64,000 nucleotides of DNA from Microbacterium sp. LWS13-1.2 (GTDB taxonomy: Bacteria; Actinomycetota; Actinomycetes; Actinomycetales; Microbacteriaceae), in contig NZ_CP151632.1 of the NCBI RefSeq assembly GCF_040144835.1, positions 2,790,001-2,854,000 of the forward strand. Reading direction: 5' to 3'. The notes beneath the pieces were generated by a model that had not been told where the DNA came from, ran no database searches, and saw only the letters and a list, made by a program, of their open reading frames with translations. The translations under genes and the position numbers were made by a program. Positions within the stretch are counted from its first letter, which is position 1, and the number at the start of each line of letters is the position of its first letter. Of the stretch, positions 63,278 to 64,000 are shown piece after piece.

Positions 63278-63430
63278 CGCGTTTCGTCTCGCTTCGCTCG
63301 CTCAACGACCGGTTCGGCTGTTCGGTCCCGGTCGTTGAGCGAGTGAGGAACGAGCGAGACGACACGCCCTGGGCTCGGCTGTTCGGTCCCGGTCGTTGAG
63401 CGAGTGAGGAACGAGCGAGACGAAACGCCC
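63278..63430. repeat. Inverted and tandem copies of the dispersed repeat (R6-R8)
   Basis: R6 (63278-63312) is on the plus strand. R7 (63328-63369) and R8 (63389-63430) are inverted, 61 bases apart. R6 and R7 can form a stem of over 30 bases. The block lies between convergent purF and the TetR gene and may end both transcripts. Confidence 0.8.
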
Positions 63431-63465
63431 TGAGCGCGGCGGCTGCGGCGGCTCGGCGGTGCGGA

Positions 63466-64000
63466 TCAGGCGGGAAGGATGACCCGCACCTGACGGCGGA
63501 TGTCGTCCACGATCTCGTCGACCGAGAGGGCGATGTTCACGGTGGCCGCCATGCTGACGAACATGATGGCGGAGATCACGTGCGCGAGCGTGGCCGCATC
63601 GTCCTGGCCCGTGCGCTGGTCGCGCTGCAGGACGGCCGCGACCGCCTCCTCGGTCTGAACCGTGAGGGCGAGAGCTTCGCGGTGGTAGGGCTCTTCGGGA
63701 TCGCCGAAGACGATCTCGCGCAGGTAGGTGCGCCCATTGTCGATCTGCACCCGGTTGCACTCGACGACCGGGCGGATGATCGTGATCACCGCCTCGAGCG
63801 GGTCCGCCACGGCCTCCGCGGCGGCGCGCCCTTCGGCCAGTGCGTCGACGTAGCTGGAGTTCTGCACCAGGAGGAGCAGCTCGCCCTTGTTTTTGGCGTA
63901 CAGGAACAGCGTCCCCGTGCCGATGTCGGCCTTGTCGGCGATCTGCTGGGTCGTGACCTCGTCGACGCCGTGCTCGGTGAAGAGCTCTCGGGCCGCGGCC
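63466..64000 (-). CDS. TetR family regulator, partial (5' end beyond the window)
   Basis: At least 177 residues are visible. The HTH is in the last 130 bases of the window, with ARELFTEHGVDEVTTQQIAD and KADIGTGTLFLYAKNKGELL. The C-terminal ligand domain ends at the stop 63466. The first few codons are missing from the window. The target is not seen. Confidence 0.85.
   Translation of the reverse strand, partial: AAARELFTEHGVDEVTTQQIADKADIGTGTLFLYAKNKGELLLLVQNSSYVDALAEGRAAAEAVADPLEAVITIIRPVVECNRVQIDNGRTYLREIVFGDPEEPYHREALALTVQTEEAVAAVLQRDQRTGQDDAATLAHVISAIMFVSMAATVNIALSVDEIVDDIRRQVRVILPA

Overview
This window looks like chromosomal DNA from a high-GC actinobacterium, most likely Microbacteriaceae and close to Microbacterium. 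The assignment is inferred from base composition, from many genes that start a few bases after a TANNNT box, from a SufS-SufU pair, and from the actinobacterial CebR and DtxR operator types. No rRNA, tRNA, CRISPR array, transposase or phage gene was recognised. Nothing was searched; all family names rest on motifs read in the sequence.

Layout. 1-2532: a flavin monooxygenase operon divergent from a MarR regulator. 2644-4963: an ArsR / double AHSA1 / hydrolase operon with an operator over the first start codon. 5037-7251: a fatty acid desaturase and TerC. 7304-15286: the kdp potassium operon (kdpE, D, C, B, A, F, plus an extra 27-residue peptide) on the minus strand. 15493-16879: a ribbon-helix-helix regulator and a DUF4097 protein. 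16895-20860: sufU, sufS and a KimA-like potassium permease. 20956-26266: a VanZ/RDD membrane protein, an M20 amidohydrolase and an alpha-glucosidase/LacI operon. 26510-30120: apt, a repeat-rich stretch with a nucleotidyltransferase remnant, a dehydrogenase, a DUF1761 protein and purS-purQ. 30293-36367: a cellobiose uptake locus (cebE, F, G, bgl, cebR) under three CebR boxes. 36391-46576: a VOC protein, uracil permease, ABC exporter, thioredoxin/CcdA, purC, TfoX-like protein and a PadR/MFS pair. 46629-50402: a siderophore-interacting protein, a 52-residue membrane protein, a second desaturase, and remnants of a two-component system and a CPBP protease. 50429-52224: purD and an SCP-like protein. 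52467-59336: a heme ABC transporter divergent from a large HtaA-type heme-binding surface protein, with two DtxR boxes between them. 59437-64000: two unknown proteins, purM, purF and a partial TetR regulator.

Themes. Purine genes are scattered (purS-purQ, purC, purD, purM-purF, apt). Potassium uptake is present twice (Kdp and KimA-like). Iron and heme are covered by SufS/SufU, the SIP reductase and the HtaA/Hmu locus. Sugar uptake is under two LacI-type regulators with distinct operators. Of possible novelty: the 27-residue peptide before kdpF, the RHH/DUF4097 pair with spaced TGACGTCA palindromes, the multi-module HtaA protein, a 45-bp dispersed repeat bordering a decapitated gene, and a junction where two genes each lack their 5' end.
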